Assembly: GCF_900116645.1 (NCBI RefSeq)
Contig: NZ_FPBO01000005.1
Coordinates: forward strand, 62,001-126,000
DNA: 64,000 nucleotides
Reading direction: 5' to 3'
Origin: Pseudoduganella namucuonensis
Lineage (GTDB): Bacteria > Pseudomonadota > Gammaproteobacteria > Burkholderiales > Burkholderiaceae_D
Within the stretch, counting starts at the first letter, position 1. The number at the start of each line of letters is the position of its first letter. A program made the position numbers and the translations under genes. This document shows, piece by piece, positions 17,381 to 26,887 of the stretch. The notes under the pieces are model-generated. The model was not told where the DNA came from. It did no database searches and saw nothing but the letters and a program-made list of their open reading frames with translations.

Positions 17381-18160
17381 ATGCCCAAATTCGCCGCCAA
17401 CCTGACCATGATGTTCAACGAGGCGCCGTTCCCCGAGCGCTTCGCCGCCGCGGCCGCGGCGGGCTTCAAGGCCGTGGAGTTCCTGTTCCCCTACGACCAT
17501 GCGCCGCACGAGGTGGCCGCCTGGCTGCGCGACAACGGCCTGGAGAACGCGCTGTTCAACCTGCCGCCGGGGGATTGGGCGGCGGGCGAGCGCGGCTTGG
17601 CCTCGCTGCCGGGCCGCGAGGACGAGTTCCGCGCCGGCGTGGCGCTCGCCATCGAATACGCGCTGGCGCTGGGGACCAGGCGCCTGCACATGATGGCCGG
17701 CCTGCTGCCGTCCGGCGCGGACCCGCGCGCGCATCGCGAGGTCTACCTGGGCAATCTGCGGCACGCGGCGCGGGAGGTCGCGCGGCACGGCATCGACCTG
17801 CTGATCGAGCCGATCAACAGCCGCGACATGCCGGGCTATTTCCTGTCCACCCAGGCGCAGGCGCACGCGCTGCGGCGCGAGGCGGGCGAGCCGAATGTGT
17901 ATGTGCAGATGGATTTCTATCACGCGCAGATCATGGAGGGCGACCTGGCGGAGACGTTCAGGCGCAACCTCGCCGGCATCGGCCATGTGCAGATCGCCAG
18001 TGTGCCGAGCCGGAACGAGCCGGACGACGGGGAGGTCAATTATCCGTATCTGTTCCGATTGCTCGATGAATTGGGCTATGACGGCTGGGTGGGTTGCGAG
18101 TACCGGCCGCGTGGCCGGACCGAGGATGGATTGGGTTGGCTGGGCCGGGCCATGGCTTAA
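17381..18160 (+). CDS. otnI: 2-oxo-tetronate isomerase (Hyi/xylose-isomerase-like)
   Basis: OtnI converts 2-oxo-tetronate to 3-oxo-tetronate, linking LtnD to OtnK. I choose the ATG at 17381 after GGAGTAAGC; the product is 259 residues. It is a TIM-barrel of the hydroxypyruvate-isomerase family: [14 protein letters not shown] at the start, [11 protein letters not shown] near 30, [15 protein letters not shown] near 143 with a metal-binding Glu, and [13 protein letters not shown] near 176. WVGCEYRP carries the last metal Glu. It follows otnC by 13 bp. Confidence 0.88.
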   Translation: MPKFAANLTMMFNEAPFPERFAAAAAAGFKAVEFLFPYDHAPHEVAAWLRDNGLENALFNLPPGDWAAGERGLASLPGREDEFRAGVALAIEYALALGTRRLHMMAGLLPSGADPRAHREVYLGNLRHAAREVARHGIDLLIEPINSRDMPGYFLSTQAQAHALRREAGEPNVYVQMDFYHAQIMEGDLAETFRRNLAGIGHVQIASVPSRNEPDDGEVNYPYLFRLLDELGYDGWVGCEYRPRGRTEDGLGWLGRAMA

Positions 18161-18176
18161 AAACAGAGGCAAAACC

Positions 18177-18206
18177 AGGGGACAGACCCTCCGGGGTCTG
18201 TCCCCT
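18177..18206. repeat. Dispersed GGGGACAGACCC palindrome, copy 1
   Basis: Two perfect 13-bp arms (18177-18189 and 18194-18206; core GGGGACAGACCC) enclose a TCCG loop between otnI and the epimerase gene. The element would form a stable RNA hairpin inside the operon transcript. Related elements occur at 33747 and 63684, so it is a dispersed repeat rather than a gene-specific signal. It could still attenuate or stabilise the message. Confidence 0.85.
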
Positions 18207-18247
18207 GCATCTGCCGTTGGTTTTCAATGATCAAAAGGAGAGCAAGC

Positions 18248-19240
18248 ATGAAAGTACTGATCACCGGCGGCGCCGGCTTCCTCGGCCAGCGCCTGGCGCG
18301 CCAGTTGCTGGCGCGGGGCCGTTTGAACGACGGCGCGGGCCGGCCGCGGGCCATCACGGAACTGGTACTGGTGGACGTGGTCCCCGCGCCGGGCCCGGAC
18401 GACACGCGTGTGCGCGTCGTCACCGGCGACATCGCGGACGGCGCGCTGATGCGCGGCATCCTGGACCGCGACACCAGCGCGGTGTTCCACCTGGCCGCCA
18501 TCGTCAGCAGCCAGGCCGAGGCGGACTTCGAACTGGGCATGCGCATCAACCTGGACGCCTCGCGCCTGCTGCTGGAGATCTGCCGCGAACTGGGCCACCG
18601 TCCGCGCGTGGTGTTCACCAGTTCCGTCGCCGTCTACGGCGGCGAGCTGCCGGACCTGGTGCTGGACAGCACGGCGCGCAACCCGCAATCGTCCTACGGC
18701 GCGCAAAAGGCCATCGCCGAGCTGCTGCTCAACGACTACACCCGGCGCGGCATGGTCGACGGCCGCGTGCTGCGGCTGCCCACCATCAGCGTGCGCCCCG
18801 GCCTGCCGAACAAGGCCGCGTCCTCCTTCGCCAGCGGCATCATCCGAGAGCCGCTGAACGGCGTGGCGGCGGTCTGCCCGGTGTCGCCCGACCTGCGCCT
18901 ATGGCTGCTGTCGCCGCGGCGCGCGACCGAGGCGCTGATCGCCGGCCACGAACTGGCGGCGGAGACGCTGGGCGCCAACCGCGCCGTCAACCTGCCGGGG
19001 CTGTCGGTCAGCGTCGGCGACATGGTGGCGGCGCTGGAACGGGCGGCCGGCCGGGCGGCGGTGGCGCGCATCCGCTACGAGCCCGATCCGGCGGTCGAGC
19101 GCATCGTGCGCGGCTGGCCGGCCGCCTGGGACGCGTCCCGCGCCCTGGAACTGGGCTTCGAGGCGGACGCCGATTTCGACGCCATCGTGCGCGCCTACAT
19201 GGAGGACGACCTGGCGCCCGGTGGGCGGGTGCGGGACTAG
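18248..19240 (+). CDS. denD: NAD-dependent epimerase/dehydratase, probable D-erythronate dehydrogenase
   Basis: The 330-residue product is an extended short-chain dehydrogenase. It has GGAGFLGQRLA (residues 8-18) for NAD binding, FTSSVAVYGG near 127, and the catalytic YGAQKAIAE (Tyr-Lys) near 153. Proteins of this type next to otnK/otnC/otnI are D-erythronate dehydrogenases (DenD), which would feed the same pathway as LtnD. The ATG at 18248 follows AAAAGGAGAGC. A 13-bp-arm palindrome lies in the gap after otnI, so expression may differ from the upstream genes. The family is certain; DenD is inferred from context. Confidence 0.8.
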   Translation: MKVLITGGAGFLGQRLARQLLARGRLNDGAGRPRAITELVLVDVVPAPGPDDTRVRVVTGDIADGALMRGILDRDTSAVFHLAAIVSSQAEADFELGMRINLDASRLLLEICRELGHRPRVVFTSSVAVYGGELPDLVLDSTARNPQSSYGAQKAIAELLLNDYTRRGMVDGRVLRLPTISVRPGLPNKAASSFASGIIREPLNGVAAVCPVSPDLRLWLLSPRRATEALIAGHELAAETLGANRAVNLPGLSVSVGDMVAALERAAGRAAVARIRYEPDPAVERIVRGWPAAWDASRALELGFEADADFDAIVRAYMEDDLAPGGRVRD

Positions 19241-19398
19241 ATATCCAAATTGATATCGCATATATCAAATTATGAATTGGATTCATTATCGATAAACTCA
19301 TAAGATGGTCTTCGGCGGCTTGATCTCGGTAACGATCTTAAAAGCGGCCTGGAAAACGTACCTAAGACACGTACCGTTAAAGATCAGGAGTGGAAGAG
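19241..19398. other. AT-rich intergenic leader with small inverted repeat
   Basis: The 412 bp between the epimerase gene and the ABC operon hold a short gene (19399-19554) and a promoter (19591-19619). The first part is unusually AT-rich and carries TTGATAT and ATATCAA as 7-bp inverted arms around CGCAT (19250-19268). Several near-repeats of ATATCAAATT also occur. It may hold the promoter of the short gene, but I cannot place clear -35 and -10 boxes. Confidence 0.4.
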
Positions 19399-19554
19399 AT
19401 GGGACAGCAGAAACAACCGACGAAGGAGCAAATCCGGCTCTACATGCAATCACGCAAATCGCAGCATTGCCCGCCGCCGTCGATACCGGAAATACGCCGG
19501 CAACTGGGCTGGGGCTTGGTGGCGCAGGCGCCGCAAGGCGGGGAGCGCGGCTAA
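19399..19554 (+). CDS. Small conserved-looking hypothetical protein, 51 residues
   Basis: An ATG preceded by CAGGAG (11 bp upstream) opens a 51-residue frame. It starts MGQQKQPTKEQIRLYMQSRK, continues with a proline-rich turn (CPPPSIPEIRRQLGW) and ends GGERG. The pattern PTKEQ...YM..R...PPP...EIRRQLGW looks like a short DNA- or RNA-binding helix pair and resembles small uncharacterised proteins I recall from related betaproteobacteria; I cannot verify this. It is a stand-alone gene in an otherwise empty gap. No function is assigned. Confidence 0.5.
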   Translation: MGQQKQPTKEQIRLYMQSRKSQHCPPPSIPEIRRQLGWGLVAQAPQGGERG

Positions 19555-19590
19555 TTCGACCATCCCTCGCCCATCCGAAAGCATTGCTAA

Positions 19591-19619
19591 TTGACAAAGC
19601 CCGGGACGGACGGGATACT
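19591..19619 (+). promoter_or_regulatory. Sigma-70 promoter of the ABC export operon
   Basis: A perfect TTGACA (19591-19596), a 17-bp spacer and GATACT (19614-19619, four of six consensus bases) lie 34 bp before the ATG of the ATPase gene. No other gene could use it, so it is the likely promoter of the four-gene export operon. Confidence 0.6.
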
Positions 19620-19652
19620 GCGGACCCGATAGCAATTCGTTAATGGCGCCGC

Positions 19653-20320
<668 letters not shown>

Positions 20321-20324
<4 letters not shown>

Positions 20325-22432
20325 GCGCGCGCCACTTCGCCGCCGGGTTCTCGGCCTTGCTTCGGCCCGCGCTCCCGGCCTCGCGCCCCGCCGTCGCCGC
20401 CGTCCCGGCCATCCTTGCCGCCGCGCTGCTCGCGCAGGCCATGCCCGCGCCGGCGGTGGCCGCGTCCAGCCATCCGGCCGCCGCGCCGCGCCCCGTGCTG
20501 CTGACGGGACAGGTCGACGCCATCGATTCGCAGACCATCTTCGTGCCGCCCTCGCAATCCTCGCCCATCGTGTTGCGCAACTTCGTGGCCGAGGGCACCA
20601 GCGTGAAGGCCGGCGACGTGGTGCTGCGCATCGAAACCGGCGGCGCGGCCAATGTGGACCGCCTCAAGCTCGAACTGGAGCAGGCCCGTTCGCGCGCCGA
20701 ACGCGAAGCGGCCAAACTGGAGGCGACCGCGATCGACGCCGAGAAGGCGCTGGCCACCGCGCGCGCCGCGCTGGCGAAGGCGAAGGTGGACGCGGTGCTG
20801 CCCAAGACCCAGATCGCGGCCCTCAATTACGATCGCAACCAAAACGAGCTGGACCGCGCGCAGCGCGACCTCGAAGTGCGCCAGGCGGCCTACGCCAACG
20901 CGCGCGACGCGGTCGCGCGGCGGCGACAAGACGGCGAACTGGAGGCCAAGAAGCTGCAGATCAATATCGCCTACCAGATCACGCAACTGGGGCAGTCCGA
21001 GGTGCGGGCCGCGCACGACGGCGTGGTGGTGCACGACTACAGCCCATGGCGCAACGAGCGCTTCGAGGAAGGCTCGACCGCCTGGCCGGGCAACGCCGCC
21101 GGCCGCGTGCTGGGCTCGGGCCCCATGGCCGTGGTGGTGTGGGCGCTGGAGGCGGACCGGCGCTTCCTGTCCGAAGGGCAGGGCGTGAACCTGCGTTTCG
21201 ACGCCTTGCCCGGCGCCGCGGTGGTGGGCCGCATCGTGCGGATCACCAGCGCGCCAGAGGCGCGCGCCAGCTGGGGGCGGGGACGCTATTTCCGCGTCAG
21301 CGTCGCGCTGCCGGAGGGGCATGGCCTGGCGCTGGTGCCCGGCATGAGCGTGTTCGCCGAGCCTCTGGCCGGCGAGGGTAGCGCTACCGCCGCCAGCGCG
21401 CCGGGCCGGGCCGGCGCCGCCGCCGTGGTCAAGGCCCAAGCCGTGGCCAACGCCAGCGCCGTAGCCAAGGCCGACGCCAAGGCCAAGGTCAAGCCCCAGG
21501 CCGGGGCGAGCAAGGCCACCGGCGCGGAGCTGGCGATCGAGGGCGAGATCGCCTCGCGCCAGCCGCTGGCGATCGCGCCGCCGACCATCCCCTACATCTG
21601 GCAGTACAAGCTGGCGCGCATGGCGCCGGAAGGCGCGCTGGTGGCCGCCGGCCAGTCGGTGGCGCTGTTCGAATCGGCCGAGGTCACCAACCGGCTGATG
21701 GAGCAGCAAGGCACGCTGAACGAAAAGCAGCGCGCGCTGGAAAAGCTCAAGCTCGACCACGCCGAGGCGGCCCGCGCCGGCGACCTGGCCGTCTCCGAGG
21801 CGCAGAGCAACGCGGAGAAGTCCGCGCGCAAGGCCAACCTGCCGCCCGAGCTGATACAACGCACCGAGTACGACAAGCTGGTCATCGAGCGCGCCCTGAA
21901 CGCCGAACTGGCCAAGCTGGCGATCGAACAGCGCAAGGCGCAGGAGCGCGCGCGCCGGGCCGAGATGGCGGGCATGGAGTCCGAGGTGGCCAAGCTGCGG
22001 CAGTCGATCGCGGAACTGGCCAAGGGCCGCGCCGCGCTGGACGTGGTGGCGCCGCGCGCCGGCCGGGTGCTGTACCGCACCAGCTTCACCGGCGAGAAGT
22101 TCGCCCCCGGCAGCCAGATCTGGATGGGGCTGTCGGTGGCCACGCTGGCCGACCCGGAACGCCTGTACGTCAGCGCCGCGGCGCCGGAGGCGCAGGTGCA
22201 TGGCGTGCGGGTGGGGCAGGCCGCGCGCGTCACCGTGTCCGGCGCCAACCAGGCCTACGCGGCCCGGGTGACGGCGCTGGGACGCGCCTTCCATGGCAAG
22301 TCGACCGTGCAGTCGCTGATGGTGCGCGACGTCGAGCTGGAATTCGACAGCCCGCCGCAGGGACTGAAGCCGGGAGCGGCGGTGCAGGTGCTGCTGACGC
22401 CCGCCCTGGAGAAATCGGAGAAAGCCAAATGA
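20321..22432 (+). CDS. Tandem (double) HlyD-type periplasmic adaptor protein
   Basis: The 703-residue product contains two complete membrane-fusion-protein modules. Module 1 (residues about 50-350) has a barrel-sandwich start (LLTGQVDAIDSQTIFVPP), a long coiled coil (QARSRAEREAAKLEATAIDA...) and a return VRAAHDGVVVHDY. An Ala/Lys-rich linker (about 355-400) follows. Module 2 (about 405-695) repeats the plan with IEGEIASRQPLAIAPPTIPY, a second coiled coil, and LDVVAPRAGRVLYRTSFTGEKF with a beta-barrel. Adaptors are normally 350-450 residues. An N-terminal hydrophobic signal (AVAAVPAILAAALLAQAM) is present. It overlaps its neighbours by 4 bp on each side. Confidence 0.85.
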
Positions 22433-23670
22433 AGACCTTCCCCCACAAGGGCGTGGCCCGGACGCTGGCGCCGTCGTTGATCGCGCTGGCGTTGCCGGCG
22501 CTGCTGTCGGCCTGCGGCCAGGACGTCGCCGCGCGCGACGGCGCCAGCGAAGTCCTCGCCAGCCGCGCCTGGAACGAGACGCTGGCCGTGGACGGCGAGA
22601 TCAAGGCCGCCGCCGACACGCCGCTGGCGGTGCCGGGCAGCGGCTGGCAGACGCGCAGGCTGGTCGAGATGGTGCCGGACGGCGGCTTCGTGCAAAAGGG
22701 CCAGGTGGTGGCCCGTTTCGACGCGCCCCAGGCGCGCATGGAGCTGTCGCAGGCGGAAACCGAATTGCTGCGCAAGACCTTGGCCGAACTGGAGATCGAA
22801 GCCGGCGCGCAAGCCGAGCAGCGCGCGCTGGCCGCCGACGGCGCCAAGGTGGACGCCGACCTGGGCATGAGCCGGCGCTACGCGAATATCGACCTGAGCA
22901 TCTTCGCCCGCAACTTCACCCTCGACGCGCTGGCCGACGTCGGCTTCCTCAGCGACAAACGGGCCTACCTGGACTGGAAAAAAGACCAGGCGCAGGCGCG
23001 CAGCGGCGCCCAGGAGGCGCTGCTGCGCTCCCAGCGCGACAGCGTCAGCCAGAACGCCGACGAGAAGCGCCGCAGCCTGGCCTCGCTGGAGCTGACGGCG
23101 CCGCACGACGGCGTGTTCCTGCTGGCGGCCGGCTGGGACGGCAGCAAGCCGCAGATCGGTTCCAACCAGACCGCCGGGCAGCCATTCGGCTCGCTGCCCG
23201 ACATGGAACGCCTGAACGCCCATTTCAGCGTGCCGGAGGGGCAGGCCTACGGCTTGAAGACCGGCCTGCCGGTGCGCGTGCGCCTGGCCGGCACCGGCAC
23301 CGAGATCGAGTTGTCGGTGACGGCGCTCGGCAACAGCGCCAGCGCCAGGTCGGGCGAGTCTCCGGTCAAATACAGCGAGTTCGACGCGGCGGTGCCGCCG
23401 GACGTGGCGCGGCGGCTGAAGCTGCAGCCGGGCCAGGCCCTGCGCGGCCAGGTCAGCCTGGTGGCGCGGCCGGCGGCGCTGACCGTGCCCAATATCGCGC
23501 TGGTGCAGGAAGGGGCCGGCTACGCGGTCTACACCGAGGAGGGCGGCAGGCAGGTGCGGCACGCGGTGGAGCTGGGCCTGCGCGGGCCGGTGCGCAGCGA
23601 ACTCAAATCGGGCCCGGCGGCGGGCGCCCGCATCGTGCTGTTGCCCGGGGCGGCGAAGGAAAAATCATGA
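22429..23670 (+). CDS. Periplasmic adaptor lipoprotein (HlyD/RND-type)
   Basis: This is a second adaptor gene in the operon: 413 residues with a signal sequence ending in the lipobox ALLSACGQD (Cys near residue 27), so it is probably anchored to a membrane by lipid. It shows the adaptor plan: TLAVDGEIKAAADTPLAVPG, a biotinyl-like half (VPDGGFVQKGQVVARFD), a short coiled coil, LELTAPHDGVFLLAAGW and a C-terminal barrel. Start and stop overlap neighbours by ATGA. With the double adaptor upstream, the complex may carry three adaptor modules. Confidence 0.85.
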   Translation: MKTFPHKGVARTLAPSLIALALPALLSACGQDVAARDGASEVLASRAWNETLAVDGEIKAAADTPLAVPGSGWQTRRLVEMVPDGGFVQKGQVVARFDAPQARMELSQAETELLRKTLAELEIEAGAQAEQRALAADGAKVDADLGMSRRYANIDLSIFARNFTLDALADVGFLSDKRAYLDWKKDQAQARSGAQEALLRSQRDSVSQNADEKRRSLASLELTAPHDGVFLLAAGWDGSKPQIGSNQTAGQPFGSLPDMERLNAHFSVPEGQAYGLKTGLPVRVRLAGTGTEIELSVTALGNSASARSGESPVKYSEFDAAVPPDVARRLKLQPGQALRGQVSLVARPAALTVPNIALVQEGAGYAVYTEEGGRQVRHAVELGLRGPVRSELKSGPAAGARIVLLPGAAKEKS

Positions 23671-24902
23671 ACATGGCGCTGATACGCGAGGCCGTGGTGG
23701 AACTGAAGCGGCGCAAGCTGCGCACCGGCCTGACCCTGCTGGGCATGGTGTTCGGCGTGGCCGCCATCGTCGCCATGCTGGCCGTGGGCGAGGGCAGCAA
23801 GCGCGAGGCCCTGCGCCTGGTGGCCGAACTGGGGCTGGACAATGTGCTGGTCGAGAGCAAGGGCATGGAGCCGGAGCAGCTCAAGGAGATCCGCGCCCGT
23901 TCGCTCGGCCTGTCGGCGGCCGACGCCGCCGCCGCGCTGTCGGTGGTGCCGGGCGCGCGCTCGGTGGCGATGCGCAAGGAGATCAAGGTCGACCAGTTGG
24001 CCGTCGGCGACACGGTGCAGCCCGCGCGCGCGTTCGCGGTCTCGCCGGAAATGGCGGAGCACAGCGGCCTGCGCATGGCCGCCGGGCGCTGGTTCGCGCC
24101 CGACGACGGCGCCACGCTGGCGCCGGTGTGCGTGCTGGGCGCGCGGCTGGCGGACAAGCTGTTCGGCGACGCCAGCCCGCTCGGCCAGCGCGTGAAATTG
24201 AACCATGTGTGGCTGGAGGTGGTCGGCGTGCTGGCCGACCGCAGCCTGGGCAAGGCCGAATTCGAGGGCGTCAAGCTGGGGCTGGACGACGAGCGCCTGT
24301 TCGTGCCCTGGGAGACCGGGCGCGCGCGCTTCAATTTCAAGTTGATCGAGGACGAGGTGGACGGCGTCAGCGTGCGCCTGCATCCGGGCGCCGCGCCGGA
24401 CGCCGCCGCGCGCGTGCTGCAGGCGCTGATCGCCCAGCGCCACGCCGGCGCCGACGACACCAACCTGATCGTGCCGCTCGGCCTGTACCGCCAGAACCAG
24501 CAGACCCAGCGCATCTTCACCATCGTCATGAGCTCGATCGCGGCGGTGTCGCTGCTGGTGGGCGGCATCGGCATCATGAACATCATGCTGGCCAACGTGC
24601 TCGAACGGCGCCGCGAGGTGGGCCTGAAGCGCGCGCTGGGCGCGCGGCGGCGCGACGTGATCGAGCAGTTCCTGGCCGAGGCGCTGGTGATCGCCGTCAG
24701 CGGCGCGGCCTGCGGGATGCTGCTGGGGGCCGTCGCCGCCTACACCATCGCGGCGCTGGCCGGATGGTCGGTCGCGTGGTCGGCGCCGGCCATGATCGCG
24801 GCGGTGTCGCTGTGCGTGGGCGTCGGGCTGGCGTTCGGCGTGTTCCCGGCGCGCCAGGCGGCGGCGCTCGATCCCATCGCGGCGCTGCGCAGCGACGGCT
24901 AG
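23667..24902 (+). CDS. ABC transporter permease (MacB/FtsX family)
   Basis: This is the membrane subunit of the exporter. The 411 residues have the MacB layout: one N-terminal membrane helix (LRTGLTLLGMVFGVAAIVAMLAVG), a large periplasmic domain (about residues 45-270), then three C-terminal helices. The FtsX motif GGIGIMNIMLANVLERRREVGLKRALGARRRDV is near residue 300. The ATPase domain that E. coli MacB carries in the same chain is encoded separately here. No TolC-like gene is next to it. Confidence 0.92.
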   Translation: MNMALIREAVVELKRRKLRTGLTLLGMVFGVAAIVAMLAVGEGSKREALRLVAELGLDNVLVESKGMEPEQLKEIRARSLGLSAADAAAALSVVPGARSVAMRKEIKVDQLAVGDTVQPARAFAVSPEMAEHSGLRMAAGRWFAPDDGATLAPVCVLGARLADKLFGDASPLGQRVKLNHVWLEVVGVLADRSLGKAEFEGVKLGLDDERLFVPWETGRARFNFKLIEDEVDGVSVRLHPGAAPDAAARVLQALIAQRHAGADDTNLIVPLGLYRQNQQTQRIFTIVMSSIAAVSLLVGGIGIMNIMLANVLERRREVGLKRALGARRRDVIEQFLAEALVIAVSGAACGMLLGAVAAYTIAALAGWSVAWSAPAMIAAVSLCVGVGLAFGVFPARQAAALDPIAALRSDG

Positions 24903-24946
24903 CGGGGCGGTATCATGCAAGCCGTGACCACCATGGAGCAAGTGAA

Positions 24947-25642
24947 ATGAATACGGATCTGGTAGTAGTGACGGGTGCCGCCGGCGCCCTGGGCAAGGCG
25001 GTGTGCGCGGCTTTCCTGGAGAGGGGCGCCCGGGTGCTGGCGCTCGACATCGGCGAGGAACCGCTGCGGGCGGCCTACGGCGGGGACGGGCGGGTACGCA
25101 CCCTGGCCGTCGACCTGGTCGACGCGGCCAAATCGCGCGCGGCGATCGCCGCGGCGCTGGCCGCCGACGGCCCGGCCGCGGCGCTGTGCAATATCGCCGG
25201 CGGCTTCGACATGGGGCCGGCCGTGCACGAGGACGACGGCGCCCTGTGGCGCCGCATGATGGACCTGAACGTGGCCACCCTGGTCAACGCCAGCGCCGCC
25301 GTGGCGCCGGGCATGCTCGCGGCGGGCCGGGGCGCCATCGTCAACGTGGCGGCGGCGTCGGCCGCCAGCGGCAAGGCCGGCATGGGCGCCTACATCGCCT
25401 CCAAGGACGCTGTGGCGCGGCTGACCGAGACCATGGCCCAGGAATTGCGCGGGCGGGGCGTGAACGTGAACGCGGTGGCGCCCAGCATCCTGGACACGCC
25501 GGCCAACCGGGCCGCCATGCCGGGCGCCGATCCGGCCAAGTGGGTGGCCCTGGCCGATTTGGCGGCGGTGATCGTGTTCCTCGCCTCGCCCCAGGCCAAG
25601 GCCGTGCATGGCGCGGTGCTCCCGGTACTTGGTTTAAGCTGA
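24947..25642 (+). CDS. Short-chain dehydrogenase/reductase
   Basis: The 231-residue NAD(P)-dependent oxidoreductase has the classical SDR fold: TGAAGALGKAV for cofactor binding (residues 9-19), CNIAGGFD in place of NNAG (near 83), a catalytic Ser in VAAASAASG (near 132) and YIASK (near 146). The ATG at 24947 follows GGAGCAAGTGAA. It stands 44 bp after the exporter operon and 162 bp before the Tct genes, so its substrate cannot be told from context. Confidence 0.85.
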   Translation: MNTDLVVVTGAAGALGKAVCAAFLERGARVLALDIGEEPLRAAYGGDGRVRTLAVDLVDAAKSRAAIAAALAADGPAAALCNIAGGFDMGPAVHEDDGALWRRMMDLNVATLVNASAAVAPGMLAAGRGAIVNVAAASAASGKAGMGAYIASKDAVARLTETMAQELRGRGVNVNAVAPSILDTPANRAAMPGADPAKWVALADLAAVIVFLASPQAKAVHGAVLPVLGLS

Positions 25643-25676
25643 TTCGGGGAAAAATCGGTGTTGTGGGTTTCCACAA

Positions 25677-25727
25677 TTGCGGTGATGGTTGGTGATCCGG
25701 TAAAAAGGGTATATACGTAATCGTATA
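25677..25727 (+). promoter_or_regulatory. Putative promoter and palindromic operator before the tct genes
   Basis: TATACG and CGTATA form a perfect inverted repeat around TAAT (25712-25727). It sits just downstream of a weak promoter-like pair, TTGCGG (25677) and TAAAAA (25701) spaced 18 bp. The palindrome resembles GntR/FCD operators and could repress the tripartite transporter operon starting at 25805. The palindrome is seen; the regulator and role are inferred. Confidence 0.45.
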
Positions 25728-25804
25728 GAAGAAAGTATGATGCTTTTGCCTATCGTGCGGATGAGTTACTACCTTCAAAATAGTGAGAAAGAGGACTGAC
25801 ACCC

Positions 25805-26779
25805 ATGAAAATCAGATATTTGCCGATCGCCGCCGCCCTTGCCATGCTGGGCGCCACCACCGTCCACGCCGAGGACTACCCCACCAAGACCATCACCATG
25901 GTCGTGCCGTTCGCGGCCGGCGGCCCCACCGACACTGTTGCGCGTTTGGTCGCGCAATCGATGGGCACCAAGCTGAAACAGCAGATCATCGTGGAGAACG
26001 TCGGCGGCGCCGGCGGCACCATCGGCGCCGCGCGCGTCGCCAAATCCGCGCCGGACGGCTACACCATCTTCCTGCACCACATCGGCCAGTCCACCGCGCC
26101 GGCCCTGTACCGCAAGCTGAGCTACAACGCGCTGACCGACTTCGAGCCGGTCGGCCTGGTGACCGACGTGCCGATGACGCTGGTGGCGCGCAAGGACTTC
26201 CCGGCCAAGGACTTCAAGGAGCTGCTGGCCTACGTGAAGGCCAACAAGGCCAAGGTCACCTACGCCAACGCCGGCCTGGGTTCGGCCTCGCACCTGTGCG
26301 GCATGCTGTTCATGACCGCCATCGGCACCGACCTGACCACGGTGCCCTACAAGGGCACCGGCCCGGCCATGAACGACCTGCTGGGCGGCCAGGTGGACTT
26401 CATGTGCGACCAGACCACCAACACCACCAGCCAGATCAAGAGCGGCAAGATCAAGGTCTACGGCGTGACCACCAAGACCCGCCTGCCGTCCATGCCGGAC
26501 GTGCCGACCCTGAACGAGGCCGGCCTGCCGGGCTTCGAGGTGGCGGTGTGGCATGGCCTGTACGCGCCCAAGGGCACGCCCAAGCCCATCATCGACGCGC
26601 TGTCCGGCGCGTTGCTGACGGCGCTGAAGGACCCCACCGTCAAGCAGCGCTTCGCCGACCTGGGCACCGAGCCCGTGCCGGAGGCGCGCGCCAAGCCGGA
26701 GGTGCTGCGCGCCTTCCTGAAGTCGGAAATCGACCGCTGGGCGCCGATCATCCAGAAAGCCGGCGCCTACGCCGACTAA
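25805..26779 (+). CDS. tctC: Tripartite tricarboxylate transporter substrate-binding protein (TctC/Bug)
   Basis: This is a periplasmic binding protein that captures a carboxylate for the TctAB membrane pair. The 324 residues begin with a signal peptide (MKIRYLPIAAALAMLGATTVHA), then the Bug-family start YPTKTITMVVPFAAGGPTDTVARL. The second ligand loop GGAGGTIGAARVAKSAPDGY and the domain-2 motif TVPYKGTGPAMNDLLGGQVDFM follow. The family binds organic acids such as citrate; the true ligand is unknown. A strong hairpin separates it from tctB. Confidence 0.9.
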   Translation: MKIRYLPIAAALAMLGATTVHAEDYPTKTITMVVPFAAGGPTDTVARLVAQSMGTKLKQQIIVENVGGAGGTIGAARVAKSAPDGYTIFLHHIGQSTAPALYRKLSYNALTDFEPVGLVTDVPMTLVARKDFPAKDFKELLAYVKANKAKVTYANAGLGSASHLCGMLFMTAIGTDLTTVPYKGTGPAMNDLLGGQVDFMCDQTTNTTSQIKSGKIKVYGVTTKTRLPSMPDVPTLNEAGLPGFEVAVWHGLYAPKGTPKPIIDALSGALLTALKDPTVKQRFADLGTEPVPEARAKPEVLRAFLKSEIDRWAPIIQKAGAYAD

Positions 26780-26825
26780 GCACGGCCGCGCCGCGGCCGG
26801 CGCATATATAACAATTCCACATCCC

Positions 26826-26856
26826 GCCGCGGCGGATCGACGCGGTCCGCCGCGGC
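26826..26856 (+). terminator. Strong hairpin between tctC and tctB
   Basis: Perfect 11-bp arms (26826-26836 and 26846-26856; GCCGCGGCGGA and its complement) enclose a 9-nt loop. There is no U-run, so it is more likely a message-stabilising or partial termination hairpin. Such a structure would give more binding protein than membrane subunits, as is common in binding-protein operons. Confidence 0.5.
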
Positions 26857-26887
26857 AGGGATGGGCACTCACTCGAAGGGGACCGTT

